Assembly (NCBI RefSeq): GCF_019320115.1
Contig: NC_089582.1
Coordinates: 122,537,259-122,601,258 of the forward strand
Reading direction: 5' to 3'
Origin: Miscanthus floridulus
Taxonomy: Eukaryota > Streptophyta > Magnoliopsida > Poales > Poaceae
DNA length: 64,000 nucleotides
Of the stretch, positions 48,000 through 58,422 are shown piece after piece. Below the pieces are notes generated by a model that was not told where the DNA came from, searched no databases, and saw nothing but the letters and a program-made list of their open reading frames with translations. Position 1 is the stretch's first letter, and every line of letters starts with the position of its first letter. A program made the translations under genes and the position numbers.

Positions 48000-48490
48000 A
48001 AAATGGATGTAATTTAACAAACATAAATCAAAACATCACAAATAAATATCAATGAGAACCATAACTACAATACAACCAATTTCTTTCTAAGAACCGAAAG
48101 CAATTAACATTAAACCCTAAACCTAGGGCTTCCCATTTGATGCACAACAATGAACCCATAACATAACTACATGACCCTAGGTTTGCTTGCTTTTCCATGC
48201 CTTAGCATCATCCTACGTTTGTATAATACATATATTGAGGGATAGAATGAAACCCTAAGTGATGACGATTATTACGTTCAAAAATCCGACTAATATATAC
48301 CAAATCGATGCGAAAAAACTAAAAGGGGAGTGAGGATACCTTTCTCTCGAAGATCTACGGATCAAATCAAAGTTTCCAAGGTCCAATATGCTGATTCGTG
48401 AGGTAGGGTGAAGTGGGGAGAGAAAAAACCTGAGAGGGAGAAGAAAGAAGAGAAAGAACGCTCGGGCACGAAGTTTGGCCTGGGTTAAAT
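48000..48490. other. MULE subterminal region, right side
   Basis: AT-rich then purine-rich sequence between the minus-strand gene and the right TIR. It may hold that gene's leader; no coding exon is recognised. Confidence 0.4.
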
Positions 48491-48562
48491 GGCAGGGAGC
48501 TCGGCGCCAGTCACTCTGGCGCCGAGCTCGGCGCCAGAGTGACTGGAGCCGAGCTCCCTGCC
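48491..48562. repeat. 72-bp near-perfect palindrome at the inner edge of the right MULE TIR
   Basis: Two 36-bp arms starting GGCAGGGAGCTCGG are reverse complements with one mismatch (gcgcc against gctcc) and no spacer. The corresponding left TIR has only one arm followed by a diverged 'gactggtgccgag'. Confidence 0.9.
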
Positions 48563-48755
48563 ATGTCACCTTCCATGTTCGCGTCGAGTCCAGGAGCTCG
48601 GCGCTAGGGACGCTGGCGCCGAGACATGTTAGCTCAGTGCCAGCATCAATGACGTCGAGCTAAGGGTCCATATTCTGAAATATTTCCTCCAGGGGTCTAT
48701 TTATGAGAAACTTACAAAAAAAAGACCTAAAATGTAAAAAAATCAGGAATCAAAC
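48536..48755 (-). repeat. MULE right terminal inverted repeat
   Basis: The complement of 22597-22780; it carries about 35 extra bases near 48600-48640 relative to the left copy. The outer end abuts TGCCTCGCA, where the LINE coding frame resumes. Confidence 0.8.
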
Positions 48756-49040
48756 TGCCTCGCAACAGTGCATCATCTAGAAGACAAGTGCAAAAACCGA
48801 TCTATATAATGCCATATGATAAAAGAAGCGAAGGAAATCCTCAAGAACTTTCAAGAAGTCAGAATCTCCAAGTGTCATCGGAGTGCAAATGAGGTAGCCC
48901 ATGAGCTATGTCAGTTTGGTAGGAGAGAGCTTGTATATGTTTTTGTTGCTAATGACATCCCGACCTGCGTGTCGGTGGCTTTAGCCCGTGATTGTAATCA
49001 TGTTGACCGTCTATAATTAAGCTCTCCCATTTCAAAAATA
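48756..49040 (+). pseudogene. LINE RNase H domain, right part, with A-rich 3' tail
   Basis: The frame ATVHHLEDKCKNRSI continues into MIKEAKEILKNFQEVRISKC, HRSANEVAHELCQFGRRELV and a terminal stop near 49016, the standard C-terminus of LINE-encoded RNase H. A short 3' UTR ends in an A-rich tail (aaaaataaaaaa) next to the 31-bp duplication at 49041-49071. It joins 22062-22596. Confidence 0.85.
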
Positions 49041-49071
49041 AAAAAGTTAAATGCTTTTCTAGTCTAGTTTT
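49041..49071. repeat. Target-site duplication of the nested LINE (right copy)
   Basis: Matches 22031-22061 with a single c/t difference. It marks the return to locus-specific sequence. Confidence 0.88.
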
Positions 49072-50585
49072 CTTTCTTATTATATATTTATTTAAAACAA
49101 AAAATCTAACGCAGGCCGATCATATGTTATACACAGCACAAGCACACACAAAAGAAACACAATTTTCTCACAAAAAAAACACAATTTGCATCGGCTGTTT
49201 CTATCGAGCAAACGCGTAGGTGATATTGCCATATGGGCCTTGTGCGTTTGATTCTCGGCCCAACAAGGCAACAGTAAACTACAGAGGTGGTCCTCGCACG
49301 ACTTCAGTCCGACCGATCGGACCAGAAAATCGGCGGTATTTTACATGCTAATTTGACGAGGAACAAACGGGTGATGATCTATGAATACACTGCTCATCAT
49401 TTTTACCATAACACGTATGGGCAAAAGCAACGTGGCTGCCAAACACAATTCACACATGTAGAGCTCAAAACCAATGGAGACACAAGGGTGTGTTTGATTG
49501 TCTGCATCTTCGTCGTCCTGGCTGAGTGGAAATATATAGTTTGAGAAAGATGCTTGTTTGGTTGGTTATTGACTGGATGCAACCTACACGAGTGAATGAA
49601 AAAAATATACCTTTATTCTTGTCCGGTGGATACACTCAAAACAAGCTTCACCAGCCATCCTGACTAGGTGGATGCGGTGCAATTTGTATTGGCCCACATG
49701 TCATCCTCTGGTGAAGAGTCCCCGTATCCGTCATACATGCAACCAAACGTCTTGACATAGGATTACTGTATCTACCCATTCAACCAATCAAATAGTATTC
49801 TTTCCATACCAATACATCCGCTCAGCCTGCATCCACTGATACAGGATATACGATCTATGGTTGTGAAAGCAACGAAATACATCAAAGAGAAGGGGAAGAT
49901 ATAAGAGAAGATCGATCGCACGGTGAAGGGAAAAAAACACTCATTTGATCGTGGCATTTTACCACATGAGTTCTCTCTCGGAAAAGTATACTACACGTCC
50001 TTTCTACAGGGCTTATTTGGAAACCTTCATGATCTGTAGTTTGTTTGTACCACAAAATTTGACCAAAGACTAGTACGGGCATCATAAAGATTGGACAATT
50101 TGTATTTTCTTTTGAATTTGTTGTGGTTGCCTTTAACAAGTCAGCATACTCTCATACTGCTAAGCTTCATCTCAAGTTCAATTTCTAGTCATATTTGTTT
50201 CCCAGGAAAGGGGAAAAAAACAACGCCCTTTCTTGAGAGAAGAAATAGCAATGCACGTTGGCACAAGAACATTCAACCAAATGAACGTAAGTCTGAGATT
50301 GTCCAAAAAACAAAGAGCCAATCGCGTGCTCTCTAAAATCCCAGATTGTGCTTCATAGTAAGCAGTAGTCTGGAAAACGAACTGGAAATATGTCGTAAAT
50401 ATTACATTGAAACAAGTAAAACGGCTTGTTCAACTGCAGAGTTTTTCTCTGACTTTGGTCAGAGGACCAGAAGCAGCTGAGGCTCCAGTCTCGAAAGTTA
50501 GCACTTTCACTTGCATAGCAGCTCAGTGCTTACGGATGCAAATTCTACCATCTGCTTAAGAACCCATCTTGTAAATGATGTTTGA
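49072..50585. other. Intergenic sequence, no gene recognised
   Basis: A mixed-composition stretch. 49495-49780 has loosely mirrored 'tgtttgattg...gcatc' and 'gcaaccaaac' segments that may be an old MITE, but I could not define its ends. 50350-50585 is the probable 3' UTR of the CURT1-like gene. Before the nest inserted, this sequence lay next to the SUF4-like gene's upstream region. Confidence 0.4.
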
Positions 50586-52035
50586 TCAGCTGCTGCTCCC
50601 GGTGATTTCTTTGTAAGTGCTCTTGATTTTGCCAATCAGAGCTTCCCTGTAAGTATATAATCCATCAGTGCACAGAACTTGATAAGGATATGAAAATCAA
50701 CCAAACTATAGCTAGTTCCTCTTTTATGCAGGCATAGTATCGACATTCATTTTTTTATTTCTAGGTACACAGGGGAAGAGCTGTCTGTCTCTGCGTTAAG
50801 AAGATATAATTTGGTTAGGTAGAAGTTTATAACAAAGAAATCGGTACAAGAATATCTAGGAAACAATATTCCTGAAGAGGTTATTTTCAGTAGAATGAAG
50901 CATAAATCATTACATCTTTCTTGTGTCATGACATAACGTAAAGCCATATCTGTCCAATGCAAGACATGACATATCTTGCATAACTGAAAAGTGTACTGAT
51001 TCAGAAGATGAGCTATTTGATACCAGGTCATGAAAAGAAACTCAATAATCCCACAGTTTACTTGGTTCTTGTGATTATTTTTATGTTTCAGGAAAAAGAA
51101 AGGAACCATGTGATCTTTGGTACAAGAAGAAAGATAAGGATTACAGGACCAAATTGTAACATATAAAGGGATCGCCAAGAACAGTGTGCCTCACCTGTCT
51201 GGCTGGAAGATGAGGTTACGGTATGTGAACCACTGCATCACCAACACATTCCACACGTTGATAAATGATAAGAGAAGTTCATCAGCAACATACAACAGAG
51301 TCTCTGCAAGTAGAAATGCTTGAGAACTTACCCCTGTATAGCCAATTCCAACTATCTCAAGAACACCAGGCAGAAGTGGAAGCTTGTCAATGGCCTGAGC
51401 GCACAGAAAAGAGGATGCTTGTAACTTTATGTATTTGAACATTGAACTCAAGCGTAGAACAAAGGTAAACAAACATGTGGTATGTGCTTTGTCTTGATCA
51501 TGTACCTTGATGGCACCTACTACCGTCCAGAGCGCGACGATGGCGGCGACACCGATGGTGGCCACGGCGTACTTGTCCTCAACTTTGTCCCACTGCCTAG
51601 AAACAACGCTCACGGTAATGCACATTGCGCAGCAAATTACGGCAGCAGCAACTCAACTCGCAAGGAAATTAATTAAAGATGTGAGGTAATATAAAAGGAA
51701 ATGTGGGAATGCCGACCGCGTCCTGCGCAGCCTTGACGATCTCCGGCACCTCTTCCGTGGCGCCCTCGCCGCCGGACGTCGCCCTGACAGCAACGCCTCT
51801 TGGGATCTTGGAGCCTGACGACCGAGCCAACAAGCAAAGTCGCTAATGGTCAGCAGCTGGCGTAAGCACTAGGAGAAGGAGGAGAAGCGTAGAAGAGCGG
51901 GATGCGGCGAGACAGCGGGAGGCAAAGGTGTTCGATCTCACCGCACGGGGCGACGGCCACGACGCCGGCAGAGGTGCGGCCGCGAGGCAACGGGGCGAGG
52001 CCGAGCGGCGCGGCGAGGCGGCAGGCGGTGGCCAT
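50586..52035 (-). CDS. CURT1-like thylakoid curvature protein, chloroplast-targeted
   Basis: Six minus-strand exons with GT-AG borders: 52035-51942, 51814-51717, 51592-51506, 51394-51332, 51232-51195 and 50646-50586; 146 aa. The N-terminal ~50 residues are an Ala/Arg/Pro-rich transit peptide (MATACRLAAPLGLAPLPRGR). The mature part begins near VPEIVKAAQDAWDKVEDKYA (amphipathic helix). Two membrane segments follow (YAVATIGVAAIVALWTVVGA and LLPGVLEIVGIGYTG), then WFTYRNLIFQPDR and a C-terminal helix REALIGKIKSTYKEITGSSS. This is the CURVATURE THYLAKOID1 family, which oligomerises at grana margins to bend the thylakoid membrane. The short transit peptide and length are within the family's range. 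The paralogue class (A-D) is not settled; the short N-terminus is closest to A or B types. Confidence 0.92.
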
Positions 52036-52544
52036 GGGGAAGGAACGAACAGCGGGAGCAGGCAGAGAGGCACCCTGAGGTCGCGTCTCGCGTGGTGGGC
52101 GGCTCGCGTCCGCTCGGAGAGGCCGATGCTTTGTGAGGGGAGGGAGGGGACAGCGCCACAGTGGGAGAGGCGCGAGCGCGAACGGCGGGCCGCGATGTGG
52201 TGGAGCGCCGGGGTGGTGGATTTTGGGCGGTGCGCGCACCACACGTTGTGGAGACGGGAATCCGCCTACGGATAGTGTCTAACAGACAACGGACAAGAGT
52301 TTGAGAGAAAACAACACCAGACTGGTGCTGGGTGGATAACGGCTGCATCGCGTACTACTACCCTTTTGTATTGTACACCCATCTCCATTTCTAATCCAGT
52401 GCCCCCCGCTAACTCGTCTGGACAGAGGTTGCATCGTATACCGGATTTACATAAACAAAATAAAATCTTTGTTCAGTTATGTGAAAAAATAAACAAAACA
52501 AAATACGCCAAAGATAAAATAAAAAAAGAAGAGAGAGAACAGAC
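52036..52544. promoter_or_regulatory. Upstream region of the CURT1-like gene
   Basis: GC-rich leader and promoter side of the minus-strand gene (52036-52260), then AT-rich sequence to a degenerate MITE. No clear TATA box was identified. Several overlapping open frames here lack motifs. Confidence 0.4.
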
Positions 52545-52755
52545 TCTCCCTCGAGTCGCAAATAAATGATGTTTTGAACTTGTCTGAGGTCAGCCATTCT
52601 AAACTTTGACTGTTACTTTTTTTTTTCTTTAACGTCTATAAATATAGCTTCCAAACATTGAACTCAACACATAACAATAAATTATAGTCAAGTTTGAAAT
52701 GGTTGGCTTTAAACCACCCCAAAGTGTCACTTATTATTTGTGATAAGAGGGAGCA
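52545..52755. mobile_element. Degenerate Stowaway-like MITE
   Basis: The left end is ctccctcgagtcgcaaataaatga; the right end is tcacttattatttgtgataagagggag, which is partly complementary, with an AT-rich interior. The match to Stowaway termini is imperfect. Confidence 0.55.
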
Positions 52756-52879
52756 TGGATGAATGAAAAAACAAAAAGAGAAATATGCCCCGGCGGATAC
52801 TCCGTACCTCGCAAAACCACTGGCCCCATCCTAGCCTTTTTTAAGACCATAATCGGCAATCTCTCTCTCTCTGTCACCA

Positions 52880-53001
52880 GCGTTTAGCAGTTAACCTCCC
52901 TCCATCAATTTTTGCTCCATCAAGGCAATTGTATTACATCGCGTTTAGCAGTTAACCTCCCTCCATCAATTTTTGCTCCATCAAGGCAATCGTATTACAT
53001 C
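52880..53001. repeat. 61-bp tandem duplication
   Basis: Units 52880-52940 and 52941-53001 differ at one base (ttgtatt / tcgtatt). The repeat lies about 120 bp beyond the stop codon of the PYG7-like gene, probably in its 3' UTR or flank. Confidence 0.92.
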
Positions 53002-53121
53002 CGCCTTTTTTCAGGGACCTTTCCAATGCTACTACAAAGCTCATCATGTTTACAAATGCTACCGTTCAAAAAATAAACAACTGCTATTCTGCACGGGGAC
53101 TAGACAGATGCATGATTTACC

Positions 53122-56100
53122 CTATCTCTTTTCGGATTTTACAGGCACGCCCTTGTACATGCTTACACGCGGCCTGAGGTCATCCACGCGTGGCCTTGCA
53201 ACCTTGTTGTTGGGATCAAAGAGTAGGACCTCCTCAAAGGCCTTGAGGGCCAATTTCAGGTCCTTCTTCTGCTCATATGCGTCACCCAGGTTGTTCCAAG
53301 CTGTCACATAGCCTGGCTGGAGCTCCACGGCCTTCTGAAGCTGCTGGATTGCCTTGTCAAGTTTGTTGTCTCGCTTGTAGCTGACCCCCAGGGCATTGTA
53401 GACCTGACCAACAAAGCAACAGTATCTTGAGAAAGAGCTCGTGCAATGAGATATCTCGTGGACATGATTTTACAGTTTTGAATTCATAAAGCATATATTA
53501 TGTATGTACAAGGTAATTTCAATTCAAGTTACAACAGCAGGACATACACTGATTTCAACATTAAGTGTCAATCTGAGTCTAAAAGAGCTGCATATTCTGT
53601 ACAAACAATTATTTAGTGTACTTCCTCTAAGACTATTCCCCTAAACATTTGTCTTTGGTCACAGAACACATGTGTTTCCATAGCAGTATCCGCCTGTATA
53701 TATTATTGAAGATGTCCTAGATTATCCTTTAAAATGAGTAACATGAAAATAAATTGGCTACCACAGAGCATTGGTTCTTCTGAGGTGCCATAAGAAGGTG
53801 ATTCTACAGCTTATAGTGATTAACTCAACAAAAGAAAATGAAGTCGTCGGCTAGACTCCAAAATATTATCAAACAGTTGATGATAACTAACCTGTGCAAG
53901 ATCTTGCTCGTCTCTGTCCCATTTGTCAATTGCTTGCTGCAGATATTTGATAGCAGCTGGATAAAATTTTCTCCGTAGCATGACTGCTCCAAGCTCAAAA
54001 TACTCAGTAGCACTTGCATCACCACTTCTCACTTGTTCCTAGTAGATTGGTGGGCTTTAGCAATTTGCAAATAATGAAAATTGTGAAAAATACAGATCAA
54101 CATTGGAAATTGATAAACAAATCCGATTGTGATGTGAGGATCATCACTACAAACACTTCTGATAGAACGAGTACCCAACGTTCGTTAGTATGACACGACA
54201 ATACAAGGCAACTAACTGCTTGCTCAGACAATAAACTAGAAGTTGCAAAACCTGACTGTGACATATTTGACCGCAGGGAGAAGGCGTACCCCTAACTTTA
54301 ATTCGTCTTAGGAGAGCTACCCCCTTCAGGGAGGTATTCACACAACCTGTGAGCACCTGGGTTCAAGCTGGGGGGCGCGCGCGCCGCGGGGGGTGAAGGA
54401 ACCTAATTCGACATGGTTTCGGGGAATAGTTCTACTCTATTTTTATAAGTCATACATTTTTTGTCCTTATAATGTTAATATCTGAAGTACTGCAATTCCT
54501 TTCATCTATGTCTCATCCCTCCTGCCTAAGTACTCAATAACTATGAAACTTAATTCGACATGGTTTGGGGGAATCATTCTACTCTATTTTATAAATCATA
54601 CAATTTTTGTCCTTGTATGTTCGCAAAAAAAAATGTCCTTGTAATGTTAATATCTGAAGTACTACAGTTCCTTCCATCTATGTCTCATCCCTCCTGCCTA
54701 AGAACTCCATACCTATGAACATAGTTTAAAAGGCGGTTAGGCGTCCAGGCGAGTGCTTGGTACGCCTGGACGCCTAGGCGGCGCCTAGGCCACAAGGCGC
54801 CATTGTTTCCCAGGCGAGCTGGGTACGCCTGGACGCCTAGGCGTCGCCTAGGCGACGCCTTGAAAACTATGCCTATGAATACACCAAACAAAAAGGGAGG
54901 ATGGAGTATTAAGGTTTACCACAGAAAAAGAACTCTATGGTACAGGACAAAAGGATGATATTATGTCCCAATTGATGTTCTCACTAGTTTATACAGTATT
55001 CAGTATGTACATTAAACAAATTTTTTACACTTCAGAATCACAGTCAATTTAGTAGCATTTTGAATATAAGATTGGTCTCTTGTAATCTAACCATAAACAA
55101 AAGTTCGAGTGGCTTACTTGCAACTCTTTGGCAGAAAGATCAAGCTCCCTACGAACGAGAACCTGACGGATAACAAAAAATGTACCAGCTCCAAGCAGAC
55201 CAAGAAGTATGAGCAGATAAGACAGCTGAATTCCCAGTTCAAACAGCTCCCCGACCTCATAAACCATATTTAGCTTTCCTCCGACACTAGAGTGTGCTAA
55301 TTGAGCAGTGCTCAACCATGCCATAGTGCAACATGGGAGTGCACCGAATTGCAGAAGCAAATTCCCACCTCTCCTTTCATCCTTGCCAGGAGGTTGAGAA
55401 GAAATTTCTGGTATGTAAAGACAATTCATACATCATATATCAGGGAAACAATTGTACAAAAATGATTCCTGACTTGAATACTACTATAATATATAACAAC
55501 TCTCCCGTTTCCATTCATTTGAACTACAAAAGATGGCATGTTTCAAAAAAGAAGTGTATGATACATGGTAAATTGCATTTACAGCAGCTGGCATTTTAGC
55601 TTAGGTAGATTAGCAACCGCAAAGGGTGACCATTTATGCTACCCAGAACATCGTATATTCATTAAATGGAGGTGTCATATCGGTTACATGTGTCTTTTGT
55701 TATTTTTCTCTGTTTACCAGAGATATTTGTTGACAGGCAGTAATTATAAGTTTTGTTTTTCTTTGAGGCAACATGACAGGAGCACTGCCTTTCATTAAGG
55801 AAGATAGAAAGGTTTACAAAAAACAAAATAGCCTGCACGGGCCAGGTTGAAAAAGGTGACATTTTGGTGAATATGCTGTTAAACAGGTAGCCACTACGAA
55901 CAGGACAAGGAATAGAACAGACGACGACATTGCTACACCTTATTTGCACACTACAGAAGAGTAAAAGTGTAAAACATGAATAATTTTAATTAAAAAAGTC
56001 TAATATGCCTGGCATGATAAGCCTAATGTGTCATATGTGCCTTTATAGGAAGAAATTTCATTCCATAGGAGCATGAACATTTTGATATGAAATGACTGAC

Positions 56101-56577
56101 CTTGTGCATTTTCTGCAGCAAAAACGACCCCTACTCTCTTTGATGACCTGCCTTCCTTAGCAACAACGAAGAGAATCCAAATAAGTAAAAAGTGGTGAGA
56201 TAATGGTACTTCTAGACTTGTAGTTAATGAACGAAGAAAGGAAATAATAATACATAGCACGCATTACTTAATTACTAATTGGTTAAAAATTAAGAAAAGC
56301 AGCAGGGGATGTATATAGCCCGCTTTTAGACTCAGGGGCTAGTTCTCAGAAGATAGCCAGATATGTAGGGCAACTTACAAGGAAGAAATGGGTGGTGGGT
56401 CCAGCAAAGGGGCGGTGAACAACGGCCGGGAGGAGAGACGACCCCGGCGGCGCGGTGTGGCTCGGCGGGAGGAGGCCCCGACCGGACAGCACGGGGCCTG
56501 GAGACCGGCGGGTGGAGGAGGAGGTGACGGCCAGGATCGACGCACGCTTGGGATGGGAAGAGGAGCAGGCGCGCCAT
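53122..56577 (-). CDS. PYG7-like TPR protein, photosystem I assembly, chloroplast
   Basis: Five minus-strand exons with GT-AG borders: 56577-56379, 56151-56101, 55407-55118, 54038-53892 and 53403-53122; 322 aa. Exon 1 encodes an Arg/Pro-rich transit-like leader ([16 protein letters not shown]...). Exon 3 encodes a Gly/Cys segment and a membrane helix (about residues 143-163, [20 protein letters not shown]) followed by [18 protein letters not shown]. Exons 4-5 encode TPR helices: [60 protein letters not shown] and [15 protein letters not shown]. The terminus reads [11 protein letters not shown]. This domain order matches PALE YELLOW GREEN 7, a stroma-facing thylakoid protein needed to assemble photosystem I. 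The acceptor of exon 2 was chosen to keep frame. Intron 3 (about 1.1 kb) carries a tandem repeat and a hAT-like element. Confidence 0.88.
54405..54711. repeat. Imperfect ~150-bp tandem duplication in intron 3 of the PYG7-like gene
   Basis: Segments from 'taattcgacatggttt' to 'catccctcctgcctaag' occur at 54405-54533 and again at 54552-54702. The second copy has a small insertion (about 54604-54632). The unit itself looks like low-copy intronic sequence. Confidence 0.75.
54712..54879. mobile_element. hAT-like miniature element with exact 8-bp duplication, AGGCG-rich
   Basis: CCTATGAA at 54712-54719 and 54872-54879 flanks a 152-bp element that starts CATAGTTTAAAAGGCGGTTA and ends CGACGCCTTGAAAACTATG, i.e. 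mirrored CATAGTTT..AAGGCG ends. The interior is made of mirrored AGGCG/CGCCT units and can fold along its length. An 8-bp duplication points to hAT. It sits in intron 3 of the PYG7-like gene. Confidence 0.82.
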
Positions 56578-56999
56578 GGAGGTGGAGGTCTGGAGGAGCT
56601 GCAGGAGCAGCTAGAGGAGATGATAGGCTTGGCTTGCTGCCGTGCGGATACCGAGATTATTTAGCCCCACTAATAAAAGAGCCCCTTCCTTTCCCATCCA
56701 ACCGTTCCTACTTGAGACGGCGTGTGGCACTGACTTGGCAGGGCAGAAGAAGAGCGCGAGCCTAACTTCGGTTGCTGGAGCGGAAGATCACGGTCTCACG
56801 GATGGCGAACCGGCACTCTGCAGCAGCCAAGTTTTCCTTTTCCAAGTTATTGATGGATGGATGACTGTCCTTCATATATATTTCCTGCTTAGATTCACTA
56901 GCAACTGATAGTTAGCAGACTAATAACTTTGATTCACTAACAACCAACTAATAGTTAGCAGACCAAAAATTTGTCCTATGAAGAATCCGTAATGCTCCT
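56578..56999. promoter_or_regulatory. Upstream region of the PYG7-like gene
   Basis: The 5' flank of the minus-strand gene. 'gcctaacttcgg' and 'taataaaagagcccc' patches are visible, but no confident core element. No exon of another gene is recognised. Confidence 0.35.
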
Positions 57000-58115
57000 G
57001 TCACAACGTCCATCAGTCCGGATGGGACTGACCTGCCTCGCGCGCGCCCCTGCACATTAAGCCTTGCGTCTATGCACCTCGTGACTCGTGCTTTCCTAAA
57101 AAAAACTCACACCTCGCGACCTGCCTCGCGTCGCGTGCGCCCCTGCGCCTCCCCGTCTCGCGTCGTGTGCCCCTGCACCTCGCGCCTCGCACGGTCACAC
57201 TAGACCCGCTTCGCGTCGCATGTGCCCCTCGTGCTCGCACCTCGTGCCACGCACCCCGCTTGTGCCTCGCACCATCCGCGGCTCGTGCCTTGTGCCGTGC
57301 GCCGACCGTGCCTCGCGCTACGTCCCCCAGTCCCCCGCGCCGCGTCAACTAGCCTCCATTGGACGGCAACAAGTAGATGAGCACATGTGGCAATCGTATG
57401 TTTCATGTGTTTCAGATGTATATTGCAGATGTTTCATCCGGATGTTACAAAAGTAGATATGATGTTGCATATGTTGCAATAGCTATATATGTATGTTGCA
57501 AGTGTATATTTCAAATGTTTCAAATGTATGTTGCAAGTGTTTTATCTAGATATTGCATATGTTATAGTGGCTATACATGTATGTTGCAATTGTATGTTCC
57601 AAATGTTTCACCTGTTTCAGACCTATGTTGCAAGTATTTCATCTTGATGTTGCATATGTTTCAGACATATGTTGCAATTGTATATTCAAAATGATTTATC
57701 TGTTTCTGACGTATGTTGCAAATGTGTTTATCTGAATATTTGCAGTTACTATACACATATGTTGCAAACGTATATTTGTAAATGTTTCACCTATTTCAGA
57801 CGTATGTTGCATAAGTGCTTTCATACTGCAACATTAGTAGGCGTAGGAAGCGGGTGCATGCAACTACGGCCCCCGCGTGCGTAGCGGTCCCTACCTACAT
57901 GTGCATCAGCAGACACGAGGCACACAACTGCATGCATAGACGCACTAGCATGCAAGGGCGGGTTTGCAAGCACAGTAGTTGCATGCAAGACCGTGGAGGC
58001 GCAAAGTTGCTCGCAGGCAGCAGTTGCATGCGGGGCAGGCAGGACGAGCGGGACGGGCGCAGCAGGCGGGGTGGGTGCGGGCGTCTGGACACGTCCTCAC
58101 GCTGGACGTCCGAGC
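57000..58115. repeat. Dispersed TGTTGCAA-rich repeat, copy B
   Basis: The left part (57040-57355) is GC-rich with 'cctcgcg' and 'cctcgtgcc' microrepeats. The centre (57390-57840) is made of degenerate TGTTGCAA / GTTTCA units about 35-50 bp apart. The right part (57860-58115) is GC-rich and ends 'ggacgtccgagcgctagtcg'. The same arrangement as copy A near 4186-4812. No transposase frame was found. Confidence 0.6.
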
Positions 58116-58422
58116 GCTAGTCGTTTGATAAAGAATACCAATCCTACGTTTATAAAAAAATAGTATCAATATTTATAACTCTAAATAATTTTATTATAAT
58201 ATTATATTTTATTACTAGATACTTATTTTGTATCCTAAATATTAATAGTTTTATGTATTTAGTTAAATATAAATTTGTGTGTCATTTTTTATAAGACTGA
58301 GAGTAACTATTAGCTCAAGTTTATTTTGATCCATTAGCTAACAAGTGGCCAAAATTGATTGATTTGCCCATAATGTCCCTCCCCTCTCCCTTGACCTCGT
58401 CTCTCTCCTTTCTCTCTTGTAT
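58116..58422. other. AT-rich intergenic sequence
   Basis: Low-complexity A/T sequence at 58140-58280, similar in composition to the interior of grass MITEs. No gene seen. Confidence 0.35.

Larger units (their letters stand above)
22597..48755 (+). mobile_element. Mutator-like element (MULE), ~26 kb, carrying transposase, PMD and GRF-finger genes, with nested retroelements
   Basis: Long terminal inverted repeats (22597-22780 and 48536-48755) share 'tagacccctggaggaaa', 'tttcagaatatggaccctta' and 'gacatggcagggagctcgg'. Flanks begin TGCCTC on both sides (22588-22596 TGCCTCTGG; 48756-48764 TGCCTCGCA), compatible with an eroded 9-bp duplication, and both fall within the same LINE RNase H reading frame. 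Internal genes on the plus strand are a MuDR-type transposase (three segments), a plant mobile domain gene and a GRF-finger ORF; a GRF-rich gene is on the minus strand. Removing the solo LTR and the copia element leaves about 10.8 kb. All genes carry stops, so the copy is non-autonomous now. Confidence 0.85.

Noticed and set aside
51843..52348. Long frames on both strands over CURT1 exon 1 and its upstream region
   Set aside because: Only the frame starting at 52035 continues through conserved CURT1 exons; the others are GC-rich shadows.
54240..54400. Possible SINE or tRNA-like segment in PYG7 intron 3 ('cacctgggttcaagct')
   Set aside because: A B-box-like string occurs, but no matching A box, tail or duplication could be defined.
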